64,000 nucleotides of DNA from Xiphias gladius (taxonomy: Eukaryota; Chordata; Actinopteri; Istiophoriformes; Xiphiidae). The stretch spans positions 12,943,501 through 13,007,500 of the forward strand of contig NC_053422.1 in assembly GCF_016859285.1 (NCBI RefSeq), given 5' to 3'. Under the pieces are notes generated by a model. That model was not told where the DNA came from and ran no database searches. It saw nothing but the letters and a program-made list of their open reading frames with translations. The position numbers were made by a program, and so were the translations under genes. Shown here piece by piece: positions 12,480-22,947 of the stretch (position 1 is its first letter; every line of letters starts with the position of its first letter).

Positions 12480-13230
12480 AATTTGCACTTGAAAGATTTG
12501 AAATAATTGAAACACTGAAAGAAGTTGAAGTGGTGATTGAAATACAATTACTGTACTTAAAAAAGGTGAAATGAAAGTTAAAATTGAAGCACTGGAATAA
12601 GTTTAAATTTCAGTTAATGCCTAGTATTGAATGAAGTTGAAGTGTCAATTTAAGTGAGAGTGCTGGGTGAAGTTAATATCAGTTGAAGAGAAAATACCAA
12701 AAAGAGTTAAAGATTCAGCAGAATTAAAACCAGGAAAGGAGCTTAAATGTTGTTGTGTAGAAATTAAAGCTTGCTCTTCTGGTGAACTTATGAACTGCTC
12801 TACATTACGAGCTTTGAGAAAATGTGTTAATTGGGAATGTGAGGTGTTATGGCTAACACCTCACATTTGCTGGAAAATTTGCAGCTGAACTTTTGCAGTT
12901 CAAATATTTGAAATAGTTGAGAGACTGAAATAAGTTGAAGTGGCAGTCTAAATACAAACACTTAAAAGTGTTATATATTGAAATGACAGTTTAAATGTAA
13001 GAGCTTAAACTGTCAGTTTAAGTGTGAACACTGATTTAAGATGAAGTTTCAGCTTAAGTGAAAGTGCTGAAAAAGAGTTGAAGATTCAATTGAACTTCAA
13101 GCATTAAAACGACTTGTGCAGTCAATGTGTAGAAATTTTAGCTTGCTCTATTTAAACTTGCTCTATTGTAGTGAATTGTTTTACATTATTGGGCACGTGA
13201 AAATTTGGACTGTCAAATGAGAGAACTAAG
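12480..13230 (+). repeat. Diverged duplicated block of AGTTGAAGTG-type repeats
   Basis: Two tandem, diverged copies (about 12480-12880 and 12890-13230), each made of short degenerate units. Both contain AAGTTGAAGTGG, then AATACAA, a TTTAAGTG unit, AGAAATT...AGCTTGCTCT and a TTTTACATTA/CTACATTAC phrase near the end. No coding frame. Confidence 0.6.
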
Positions 13231-14584
13231 GGATCCTAAAACTGCTGGAGTTCAGCATTTAACAGACTGGGGAAAGCCAGTGAGGGATTTTAGCATTTAT
13301 ACACTGGAAAAAACACTTAAGCTCGGATCTGTGTGTCAGTTTAGTTTCACACGAGAATCTGTGGTGTTTCCTGTGGGATTTTTTTTTTTTTTTTAAATCT
13401 GGCGTTCCCCAATTCCCAAAAGCCCACTGAATTCCATTTTTAGAAGCACAGGTAGTTTTATGACAAATACTGAAGCTGTGAAAACACAACTCTGATCGCC
13501 ATCCAAATGATACCTGTGTTACAGTTCACTAAACAGACAACTCTTTTGAGAGCACTGACAAGGTCGAGTGCAAAACAGGTTAACATCAATGACCAGGTGA
13601 TTGATTAAAAAGCACAAGGTGAGAGAGACATAAATCACAATGAGAGTGAAAGCCAGCAGCCTGAAGGGAGGGAGCAAAGTAATTAGGTTAAGTATCAATA
13701 ATCCTTTCAGCTCATTAAAGCACCACAGCTCCAATTCAAACAAACATACAACAAGCCTATTCCATTATACAGGACAATATAACCTACACAAAGCATGAAT
13801 ACTTGGAATGATTCAGTATAACTTGCCCATTGCACTTAAAAGTTTTGCTTCAGAAAGGACTGAATGAAGGGAAAGTTTCATTTTACTGCGCTATAATACC
13901 GGTTTGAGCTGGGGGTTTCACATCCCTGTAGTGAGATAATGAAAGTTAACTGTGTGGAAAAACTGTAGCCATTATAGCTGAACCAATAATGTATTTGTCA
14001 GCATAACACATTTGATTTGTTATTGGTGAAACATTGTTGGTGAAAGGTTTTATTTATAGCATAAAAAATGGAGCATCCCAGGCAGTTAATTTGTGTGCCT
14101 GTGTGAAAGGGGGATAAGAAAACAGGTTATGTGAGAAATATGTCGGTATGCTTGTATATGTTTGTCAGTTTATCTGTGTTTATGTTAAGTAAAGAAAAAC
14201 TAGCTGGACTGGTGCAGAGTCTACAGCCTGAAGGGAGTGTGAACTTGTCTTGACTGGCTGTATTGTTAACTAAGACAAGATGAGGGCAATACATACACTG
14301 GAAATGTATACAGAGTAGGTAGCCAAGTAGTGACAACACAGTATGCCATGGCTTGCGTGTCTGACCCCTTAAGTTAAACAAGGACAAGACCCAACCTCCT
14401 GCACTGACTGCACACATGTATGGATGCCGGCTGCAGAACACACACACATTACACATACATGTTTTTGCTCTTCGCTCTCATGATAACAAAAGCCAGCTTG
14501 CATTTGAACTACTGGCACCGTAAGGACCTCCAATAAAATCCAAAATAGTGTATTCAATCAAAACCTTTGTGCGCAGATCCCAGA

Positions 14585-14622
14585 CTAAGATATGACAGCT
14601 GTAAGCAGCTGTCATATCTTAG
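14585..14622. repeat. Perfect 17-bp hairpin (4-base loop)
   Basis: CTAAGATATGACAGCTG, loop TAAG, then its exact reverse complement CAGCTGTCATATCTTAG. Confidence 0.95.
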
Positions 14623-14908
14623 GCGGCTTTGCTTTGAATCCATGCAGAGAATAGCTGCCAGCTTTCAGCACAGCATGTTAAATGTAAATGTTATTACTGT
14701 TTTGCCTACGTGTAACCCCACAATTACGCTCGTATCTAAGGATAACAAAGGCAGCTTTGAGCTTCCACGCAACAGGCAGGCTGGAAGAAGCATTTTAAAC
14801 GACTGCAACATGGATTAAATAGAATTCACTGCTAAATTTAGTTATTTAAATGCGTCAGGTAGCATTAATATTGCTGCAATCTGCGCCAGTCGTGCTCAGC
14901 CTCTTACC

Positions 14909-15200
14909 TGTTTGTGGTCCAATCGTATGCAGGCTCAAATGTCTTCTCCTAAATTAACGACAGTTTACATGGGTATTTTCCACAAAGACACGTTGTTGGC
15001 CTGGTATACACTCAGCATTACCTGGAAGTGAAACAATAAGAAAAAAGGCGCGTTATCGCTAACTAGAAATAATAATATCGAAGCAAGTACAAAAAAAAAA
15101 AAAAAAAAAAAAAAAAAAACGCGTTACCGCCGCGGAGTGAAAGAAAGAAGAAGCGAAGAGTCTGACTGGCAGCTGAAATGTTAGCTGCAACTAAAATTGC
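14909..15200 (-). promoter_or_regulatory. mbnl3: Probable mbnl3 5' UTR exon(s) and promoter region
   Basis: On the minus strand two good 5' splice sites lie 114 bases apart: ACAAACAG|gtaagag (exon end at 14908) and ACTTCCAG|gtaatgc (exon end at 15022). They sit between mbnl3 and hs6st2, upstream of the first coding exon, next to sequence richer in CpG than its surroundings (for example gttaccgccgcgg at about 15122). I infer alternative non-coding first exons of mbnl3. The transcription start is not determined, and a 29-base poly(A) run at 15091-15119 interrupts the region. Confidence 0.5.
15091..15119 (+). repeat. Poly(A)29 mononucleotide run
   Basis: An uninterrupted run of 29 A lies inside the CpG-containing putative mbnl3 promoter region. 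On the transcribed (minus) strand it reads as poly(T). Confidence 0.9.
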
Positions 15201-18100
15201 TCGGCTGCAACACACAGCAGAATAACAGATTTAAAAAAAATTAGAGGCAGGGCAAAATGGTGAGGGAGGAGTTGGGAGAGAGGGAGTGTGTGTGTGTTTG
15301 CTTACGTTTACTAGATAACATCATTAGCACCGGGGGAAATCAAAGTCACGACGAAAAAAGGTAAGCTGCCATAAAGACATCGCAGGTAGGCACGGCTATA
15401 GGTACAACTACGTGTGCATTGTTTTACACACGTACAAGGCGGATTAACAGACTTTCCTTCCATTATTACTTACGGTCAGCGCCGCTGAAGGCTGACAGTT
15501 ACAAAGATATTTCGCCCCTGTGTCAATCTGGTCAGATTAACGATAGCCACAAAAAAAAAAAAAAAAAATTAAATCCAACTATAAGGTTAGTCAAACTGCG
15601 TGCTGTCATTTTAAGGATATGATATAAAGGCTAACCCAGTTTAACTGTATTTAAAATATCAGGATAGCGGTTTGGCTAAAAAATTACCGCTTAAGAGTTG
15701 GGCTTTTTTGCAAAAGCTAACGTCAACGGTCAAAATTTAAACCTAACGTCCGCCTAAGCGAAAAATTCCAAAACCCGTTCAGAACGCGTTAACAAAGGCG
15801 GCGATGTGTTCATGCTTGTCGCGCTTTTAAAGGTTTAAAATGAATAAAACTGCCACAAAAAATCGGTATAGTACTCATTCTTACTCCTTACATTTACATG
15901 GCAGCCAAAACATGCAGGTAGAAGAGCGCTCCTCAATTATTCAGCCAGATGGTAGTAAATTGCTGTTATACCAACACTGTACTTCCGGACACCGTATGTT
16001 TTTTCATAATAAAGCCAGCTATCACAAGTTTTCCACATTTGTTTGGCTTAACAATCAGTACCACCTTCTGATAAGGTACCATTAATGAAGGGTTTATAAA
16101 CTGTAATCAGTGGCTCTGTTACTGGTTAATAAATCATTTGCCATTTACTTTATAGATCAGTACACCATTAAATAGAACAAAGTTTGGGTTGCCAGAACTG
16201 GAAAATCCTCCCCAATCACTACACTTTTGTCTTTTTAGCTCTTTAATTTATGAGGGATACCCTTCCAATTTGACCACCTACCTTCTGGAAAAGGGCTGCC
16301 GGACGTCTGGACTTTAATCCATTTATAAACATTTATCAACATTTATCACTACAGAGTTGATGGATCATTGCAGTACGATTTATTAATTATTTATTAAATG
16401 TATATATGTTTATATTTGTTCCAAAATGAGAAACCTATTCGCCTTTACTAATGGCTTATAAACATTTATAATTGCATATTTGATGGCTTGGAGAGGTCTC
16501 AAGGGGTCTTCAGTGCTAGCAAAGTGTTGTGCTGGAGGAGGACTTTGCACAAATTGGCAACCCAAAAGTTATTATTAATGGGTTATTACTGATATGTAAA
16601 GCATTTGTAAATGAGATATTAACCATTAACAAAACAGTTCATTTGATAAAAAATAATTACAGGAATTGGTAACGGATAGTCTTTAAGCCTATAATATGGC
16701 CAATGAATAATTTATCTAAAATCACCTTTTTTGTTAGGTGAAAACAGACAGTATCTACACCACTGCCGAATTTGTTCAAAGTAGTCCAAAACAAGAAATG
16801 AAGTTAGAAGAACAGCATGCTTTCCTATCAAGGAGATAAGCTACTTGGGTGTGATCATGGTTTTATATTTGGCTGCTTGTTGGGTTTTCAGGTTTTTGAC
16901 ATTAGTTTCTAATTTTGACAGAGACAAAAAATGTACAACAAATCTGAACATAGGATTCAGGTTTTTCATGCTCCAATCCCAATTTAAACATACACTAAAA
17001 TTTAGTTGTCATAATATGGTATATAGGACGTGGACAGTGAACTGCATATAAGACGTTCTCATCCCTCAACCATTTCTGGCAATGCAACTGTGTACCGATT
17101 AACAAGTAATCCCTCCTTTTCACAATCCAATAACCTCAATAAAATTTTGAGCATTTTCAATAAATTGAATAGTAATTCTTCAAAATTTAGGAGCAGCTGT
17201 CAAAGCTGATCCCTCTATTAAATCCCCTGAGGATCAGACTGAAAAATGGTTCAAACCCTATCCAACCAAATTCAAGAATAAGCTGTGATGTCAACCGTCA
17301 CCTCAGTATCTCCACTCAGGAAGTTGAGATTTACTTAAAAGTACGTCAGCGCACCCTGCTGGTGTTCCCGAGGTTTGCAAGTGCAACACAAAAGCATGCA
17401 GTCTTTTGTGCACATGATCAGACAAGAGGACAGACACAGAAAGAAGGTAGCTCTGTATGGCAAGAATATAACAATAGCTGAGTAAATGTAAAAGGATTTT
17501 TATATAAAAATTGAGACTTGGGACACATTCAGTAATTTTACATCATTAGCAGTTAATGCAACACATTGAGGTATATATGAAAATTCAATCCTCCTTTTCT
17601 GTCACTTAAGAGACATTTAAACACACCGGTACATTTTAAACTGTGCGCATTTCATACAAGAGTACAATCTGTCAACATAAAGATTGTTAATCACAAACAG
17701 TAGCATATTTGTTTTTTAAATAGAAACAGGTATTACATTGTTTCTTTTGACAAAGAAAAAATAAACTTCCCCTCATTCCAGGCTACATCACAGATTTCAG
17801 ATGTGTTTAAAAGCCAGGAGAACAGTCTAGAAGTCTTGTGTGAACACTGAAAGGTATAGGATTGCAAGTAGCTAGAGCAGCCTCTCTTTCTGTCAGGAAA
17901 CCCATCCATTATCAATTATGAATGTCAGTTGTGGCAAAGAAATACAATCAGTATCAATAAATAAATGTGTCAGTTAAAACAGGTCATGGTGAGAAAAAAA
18001 TAGTGGAGGGCATATACTAAAAATAACTTGGGTTCACTGACAACAGACAAGGCAGAACTTGGCACACTTAGTATTAAGACCCTACTGTTTGTTCCTGTCA
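15201..18100. other. Intergenic region between mbnl3 and hs6st2
   Basis: About 2.9 kb without a recognisable gene. At about 16080-16700 there is AT-rich sequence with repeated phrases such as TTAATAAATCATTTG and TTATAAACATTTAT, typical of an old teleost dispersed repeat. The rightmost kilobase probably contains the 3' UTR of hs6st2, which runs right to left from 18101. I could not choose a polyadenylation site. Confidence 0.45.
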
Positions 18101-20307
18101 CTACCACTGTTCCACATTGTCCATGTAGTCCTCCATGGTGCTATTCTCATCAAGATCCCACCAGTCTGGGAGTAGCACTTCTGACTCCACAATGTCTCCA
18201 CCGGCCTTCTCCCTCTGCTGCTCCTCATTTACTACAGAGTGGCTGTCAGGCTGATGGGGTGTTTCTGTGGGCTTCAGCTGCCTCCCTTGCTTTGTTGGGA
18301 GCCTTCCACGGAGACGCCTCCTCTCCTGCTGCCGCCTCTCTCTGGCCTGCCTGCGCTCCTGCTGCCTCGCCACCTGGAAACGCTGCAGGAAAAGGTCACG
18401 GGCATACTCGTACAGCTCTACATCCCATCGATTTAGCTGGCGAATTCTGTGTTGTGTCTCAGGAGGTACGTCAACACCGGAGGCACGTGTGCCGTTGAGC
18501 TGCGTGAAGGGTGCAATGAACTCCAAGTTGAAGGTTCGCTCAAATAGGTACTGGGTCTTACGCTGGTACTCCGTCAGCCCAAAGAAGGCCATGCCCCGTA
18601 GATTACGTTTAGCGCTCTCCAGAAGTACTGCCCAGCGCTCTTCGTCACTCATGGCAGAGACGTTGTAGCACCCCACCAGGCTGAGGTCGGCCAGCATGCG
18701 GGTCTGCCGGTTATTGGCTAGATTGTAGGGGCAGTCCATGAACTCCTGCAGGGCGCAACCTGACCAGTCGTCTCCTGAGTAGCAGCTTGGCAGCTCCGAC
18801 AGCGTTGGTGAACGTCCATCACACACGTGTAAGGAGGCTTTCCATGTGGCACCACGCTGCACATGACGCCACTCGCTCAGGTAGCGTGATACTGGGTCTC
18901 TTAAAATAGTTATATAATAATAGTTCCTACTGGAGAGAAAAAGAGGACATTAGGTCTGCAATAATATAACTGAAATAGACTCAAGATGTCAGTGCAATTT
19001 TTTTTTTCTATTTGAAATATTGCTGTAGCTTATGTTTGTTTTCCATTATTGATCAATGTGTTTATTATTCTTCTCAATTATTCAAGTAATTGTGTAGTGT
19101 ATAAAATGTAATAAAATTTCAAAATACGCATCATAATGTTTGGATAATAGATGTAATTGGACGAGAAGCAGTACGTGGGCTAGGCAGAGAAGTGAGTGTT
19201 AAATACAAGAAAATCATTTATATTCATTTTTATCATAATTAACTGGTTCTGATTTGACAAAAATCACTTGTGCAGTAGGTTTAGTAAAGTTTTTCCACTA
19301 AATCTAATTTTTGGTAATTTTGTCCCCCCTAAATTTCACAGTACATACTCAAAGATCATATTAAGACTGGATTTCGACCACCTCCTTCCTTCAGTGGCCT
19401 CCTCCGAGGCTCAAATTCACAGTTAAGATGAAGACAAAAAGCTAAATCGCATGAACAAATAAATAGCTATAATATCTTCAAACAGGCCAGGTTAAACTGT
19501 TCCATTAAATATGTATGTTAATGGCTGTAGCACACATGAAATGCCAACACGTTTTGACCTGTATTACACTTTAGTTTACTTCCTTACATCCCTGCAGTGG
19601 ATACTTTTGTGCAAAACTGAGGACACAGGCGATCTTCACGCGTGCTGCACTGCTGAATCGCCTGCAGTTATATAATCATTATTATGAGTCATGTTTAATG
19701 ACTGTAGGTACCCCTCCATCTTCACCAACCTGGGCAAGTTCTTGGGAGCCTCTCGTGAGTCCATGCGTGACGGGACGCAGCGGGTCAGCTCGGTCCAGTC
19801 CGCATGCAGCCCGCAGCTCCAGCCGGTGGAGAAACGGGAAAAGAGCCAGGTTTCCTTTTTACCTGGCCGGTAACAGGTACACTTCTTCTGACCTGCGTGG
19901 CACTCGCACGGCCTCTCCAGCTGAATATTCCGCACCAGGTGTCGACCAAACGTCGTGCCACCTGTTTTTTGAATGTGCAGGAAGACTATAACGTCATCCC
20001 CTTTGATGTTGAAGTCTACAACACGATTTAAATCGGCTTTGGTGAAGTTGAACCGAGGGACAAAGCGGACCAGAGCGCCGTCTTCTGCAATGTACGGATC
20101 CTTTTGGAGCCCGTCTTGGGCTTCACTGCCACTGCCCCGGGAACCAGTTGCACTGCCGACCTTCAACCAGGATCCCAGGTGGTGCAGCATCTGGCACTCG
20201 GACCTGCTCGGGCACACGTACTGGACCATTATGACGCCAAAGAGCAACGCCATGAGCAGGACGATCAGGAGCCGGTGGTGGCTGCTGCTGCTGGATTTCT
20301 CATCCAT
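18101..20307 (-). CDS. hs6st2: Heparan-sulfate 6-O-sulfotransferase 2, complete
   Basis: Golgi type II membrane enzyme that transfers sulfate from PAPS to the 6-OH of glucosamine in heparan sulfate. There are two coding exons: 20307-19712 (donor GG|gtacct) and 18929-18101 (acceptor ctctccag), joined in phase 2, giving 474 aa. Residues 12-30 form the signal anchor, followed by a short stem. HIQKTGGTTF at 111-120 is the PAPS 5'-phosphosulfate loop. CGLHADW carries the likely catalytic His (H168, by analogy with characterised family members). ITILRDPVSRYLSEW after the junction is the 3'-phosphate-binding region. The C-terminus is Arg/Gln-rich and coiled (ARQQERRQARERRQQERR), ends NVEQW, and resembles the human paralogue ending VEKW. 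The N-terminal MDEKS...VQYVCP matches HS6ST2 better than HS6ST1 or HS6ST3. The intron is only 782 bp. Exons corresponding to the mammalian long-form insertion were not seen. Confidence 0.96.
18930..19711 (-). other. hs6st2 intron (782 bp)
   Basis: AT-rich intron bounded by gtacct and ctctccag on the minus strand. No coding exon or recognised repeat was seen inside it. Confidence 0.7.
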
Positions 20308-20720
20308 CTTCCCGCGACGGACAGAAAAACATCACTCAGGCAGTCCAGACCCCTGCCACGCCTGGGGAACCTCGGGGAGTAGTGTTTATATGGCCGCCAA
20401 ATAATACGAAAACAATAACAATGCCGCTGCTAGCCCGCTAACCTTAGCTAGCCAGACTAGCACACAAAAACGGACGGCAAGTTTTGCTTTATTATTAGTA
20501 GCAAAGCGTAGAGGTTTCATCTGAAATAACAGACTCGTTTTACCAGTAGTATCAGGTAGATAATTTCTGCAGCACGGGATCCGTGTCTCCAACACCCTGC
20601 GATTCTTGATCTTTCTTCCCAGCAGCCTCTGCGCTGATTGTGGGACCTAAGTTACGTCACCGTGTAACGTCCTTCCGACCCAGAGCCATGGAGGCGCAAA
20701 GTTAACCCAACAACCGACTG
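20308..20720 (-). promoter_or_regulatory. hs6st2: hs6st2 5' UTR and promoter region
   Basis: Sequence immediately upstream of the hs6st2 start codon, with more CpG than surrounding DNA. A CRE/ATF-like TTACGTCA lies at 20652-20659, inside a small dyad (GTTAC...GTAAC). No TATA box is evident. Promoter function is inferred from position and composition only. Confidence 0.4.
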
Positions 20721-20845
20721 GGGCTTTGTCACCGTTTGTGTTCCCGTTAATGGTCGATAAACAATCTAAAACATATATGAGGTGTAGGCTTTCGTCATGT
20801 TTACTGTTAGTGTAAATTTAGCATGTAAATGGAACTATATCCATC

Positions 20846-20918
20846 GCCGAAATAGCTCAGTTGGGAGAGCGTTAGACTGAAGATCTAAAGGTCCCTGGTT
20901 CGATCCCGGGTTTCGGCA
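20846..20918 (+). tRNA. tRNA-Phe (GAA), intact
   Basis: A complete 73-base tRNA gene. The 7-bp acceptor stem (GCCGAAA / TTTCGGC) is followed by discriminator A. The A box (TAGCTCAGTTGGGAGAGC), anticodon loop ACTGAAGAT with anticodon GAA, and B box (GGTTCGATCCC) are all present. It appears identical, as recalled, to the standard vertebrate tRNA-Phe, and no intron is present. It lies between hs6st2 and the tmem179-like gene. Confidence 0.98.
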
Positions 20919-20922
20919 TTTT
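20919..20922 (+). terminator. RNA polymerase III terminator of tRNA-Phe
   Basis: A TTTT run directly after the discriminator base, the standard minimal Pol III stop signal. Confidence 0.85.
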
Positions 20923-22204
20923 AATACCGCGCACAAATTCGGCGTTATCCTCTGAGACTCCGTCCTAATGGCGGCTTTAAAGCAAAGATAAACATTTCAC
21001 ATCTTTTAAAAACATTAACTAATTGATGGCATTTCAAACGAAATCTCCGGTTAGTGGCTGCGGCTTGGGGACTCGGAGATCACGTCCTCGGTATTGTGGG
21101 TTGTCGGATAATTTACAGATTCACTTTTACTAGTAACAGAGTACTTCTACAATGTGCTATTGCATATACCACGTTATTAGAAAAACTGCAAAATCAAAAC
21201 ACACACGAGTACATTAAGGGTTGTCTAAAACTATACTTATCTAGGTGTATTTTTTACAGCTGGTAACACATGTTTCTCCCTATAGAGTTCACTTTTTCAA
21301 AACTCCATGGCCTGTGCTACCTTACTGTATGTATCACAGAAATTAATTAGAAATTCTTCAATATGCTTAAGTAGGCTTTACTGGTATATTTCCATTTTTG
21401 CATAGAGTAATTCCAAATACACAAAACGAAACTAAAATAATTCCAATAATGCCTTACAAAACAATACATATTCACCGTACGTAGTAGTATAGGATAGCTA
21501 CAGATACAGATAAACAACACTACTCTGTCTTCTCCATTTGGCCACAAGTTCTCATCCACATCACACCTTATGTCCTCTCTTCAGTGCACTAGAATCTTTT
21601 TTGCTGCCTGATTCATCTTTGGCAATCCTCTCCAAATATGTCCAGACATCCAGGATTCATTGTGTCCATAGAGGGACACCTGGTCATAGACTTTCCACTT
21701 CCACGAGGAGAAGGATTCCTTTACGGGGCTGAAGAATGGAGAGTTAGGTGGGAGGCAAAATGACATCGTCCTGGGATGGGATGTAAATCACTCTGTGACT
21801 TGGAGAGAACAGTGAAACAACAAATCGTCCCATTTACAAAGCCTTCTGAATTCAGCCTCACCTGGCTCCTTTCCTCGCCTGGCTCAAGTCTTTCATAGAG
21901 GTCATCAAGGAATAAAAATAGGCACTCAATGCTGGAAAACTTGGCTCTCAACAAGTATCCCATTGAATGCTCGTCAGCTTGAGGGGGACCTATGTTCATG
22001 ATTTTCATAACTGTCCCACTTTGTGTGATTTTTGTGAACAGATTGAGAGACTGGGGCCGTGGTTCTTGGCAGTAGTAAACTGTACATTATAAGTGGTTAC
22101 ACTCTCTATTCATTGTAATAAAGAATGTCAAATAAACAGCTTTATATTTTCTAATATGAAATAATAACAATAAATAGCTGCCATTTGTTACTCCAAATAG
22201 CCTA

Positions 22205-22420
22205 CACCCACGGACAGATTATGAGACGAAAACAGAAATGTAAGAGGCCTCCCACAACTGTTATATGAGAATGTGTTGTGTGTGTGTGGTCATTTTGAAC
22301 AACTTTATGGTCGTTGTTCCTCTCTTTGTGTTCGTTTTGTGTCTCGTTTGACATTTTAGTAATTTGACCGACTTTCCAAAATGAAATTTTAACTGTCACT
22401 TCATACAGAGGCCTTGGTCA
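22205..22420 (+). repeat. TTTGTGTC minisatellite-like dispersed repeat, second copy
   Basis: Starts CGGACAGATTATGAGACG and ends CTGTCACTTCATACAGAGGC, sharing both ends with the copy at 10.34-10.78 kb but with fewer internal units. Confidence 0.65.
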
Positions 22421-22829
22421 GTAATCCCACTCTCATACCAATAAGCCATAAGCCTCTGACCCAACTCCTGAATTTACGTTTTTTTCAGCTCCTCTCAGTT
22501 GCACTTTTTGCGTTGTCTACTTCATTGAGTGGTGGTTCTGCGCTGTGACATCACAAAAACTGAGGACATCTTCACGTAATTTGAGCTGATTTTAGAAAAA
22601 TAAGCGTCACAGCTTCACAGAGCACCTTTGGTTTATCAGTTAGATGGGTGGTGGTGGTGGTGGGGGGGTTGAAACCAGTTTCTTTCCTACAGAGAATAAT
22701 TTCACCACGGCCAAACACTCCTCTCTACCACACTGTGGGGCACTTTAACAGACAGTTCCAAAAAAAAAAAAAATGCAGGTTCCTGTGTTAGAGTTTCGTC
22801 TGCTGATTGGCGTCCTTGATCATACCCTT

Positions 22830-22947
22830 CATCAGTGACGTCATCCACGGATCAATCCGTCTGCAGGGCGATTAAATCCTCTCGAGCTGATGAAGAGGGG
22901 CCAGCTGCTGAACACAGACGTAAGGTCGCCGAGACACGTCACTGATG
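22830..22947. promoter_or_regulatory. Inverted repeat carrying a consensus CRE and an ATTGG box
   Basis: A perfect CRE palindrome TGACGTCA lies at 22836-22843, 27 bases after an ATTGG (inverted CCAAT) at 22805-22809. The 12-base arm CATCAGTGACGT (22830-22841) recurs as its exact reverse complement ACGTCACTGATG at 22936-22947. The composition is locally CpG-richer than the flanks. A promoter or enhancer role is inference; no transcript is visible. Confidence 0.35.

Larger units (their letters stand above)
5709..14908 (-). other. mbnl3 5' intron (9.2 kb)
   Basis: The acceptor at 5709 and the donor at 14908 bound a 9.2-kb intron in the 5' UTR of mbnl3. It contains a (GT)n run at 7649-7698, two copies of a dispersed repeat at 8.7-9.9 kb, a degenerate repeat at about 10.34-10.78 kb, a CGATTA-family copy at 11.24-11.46 kb, a diverged repeat block at 12.48-13.23 kb and a perfect short hairpin at 14585-14622. 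I see no protein-coding gene. Long introns separating 5' UTR exons from the first coding exon are usual in MBNL genes. Confidence 0.55.

Noticed and set aside
18028-18668. Long plus-strand open frames (156, 133 codons)
   Set aside because: Antisense shadows of hs6st2 exon 2.
19698-20404. Plus-strand open frames up to 143 codons
   Set aside because: Antisense shadows of hs6st2 exon 1.
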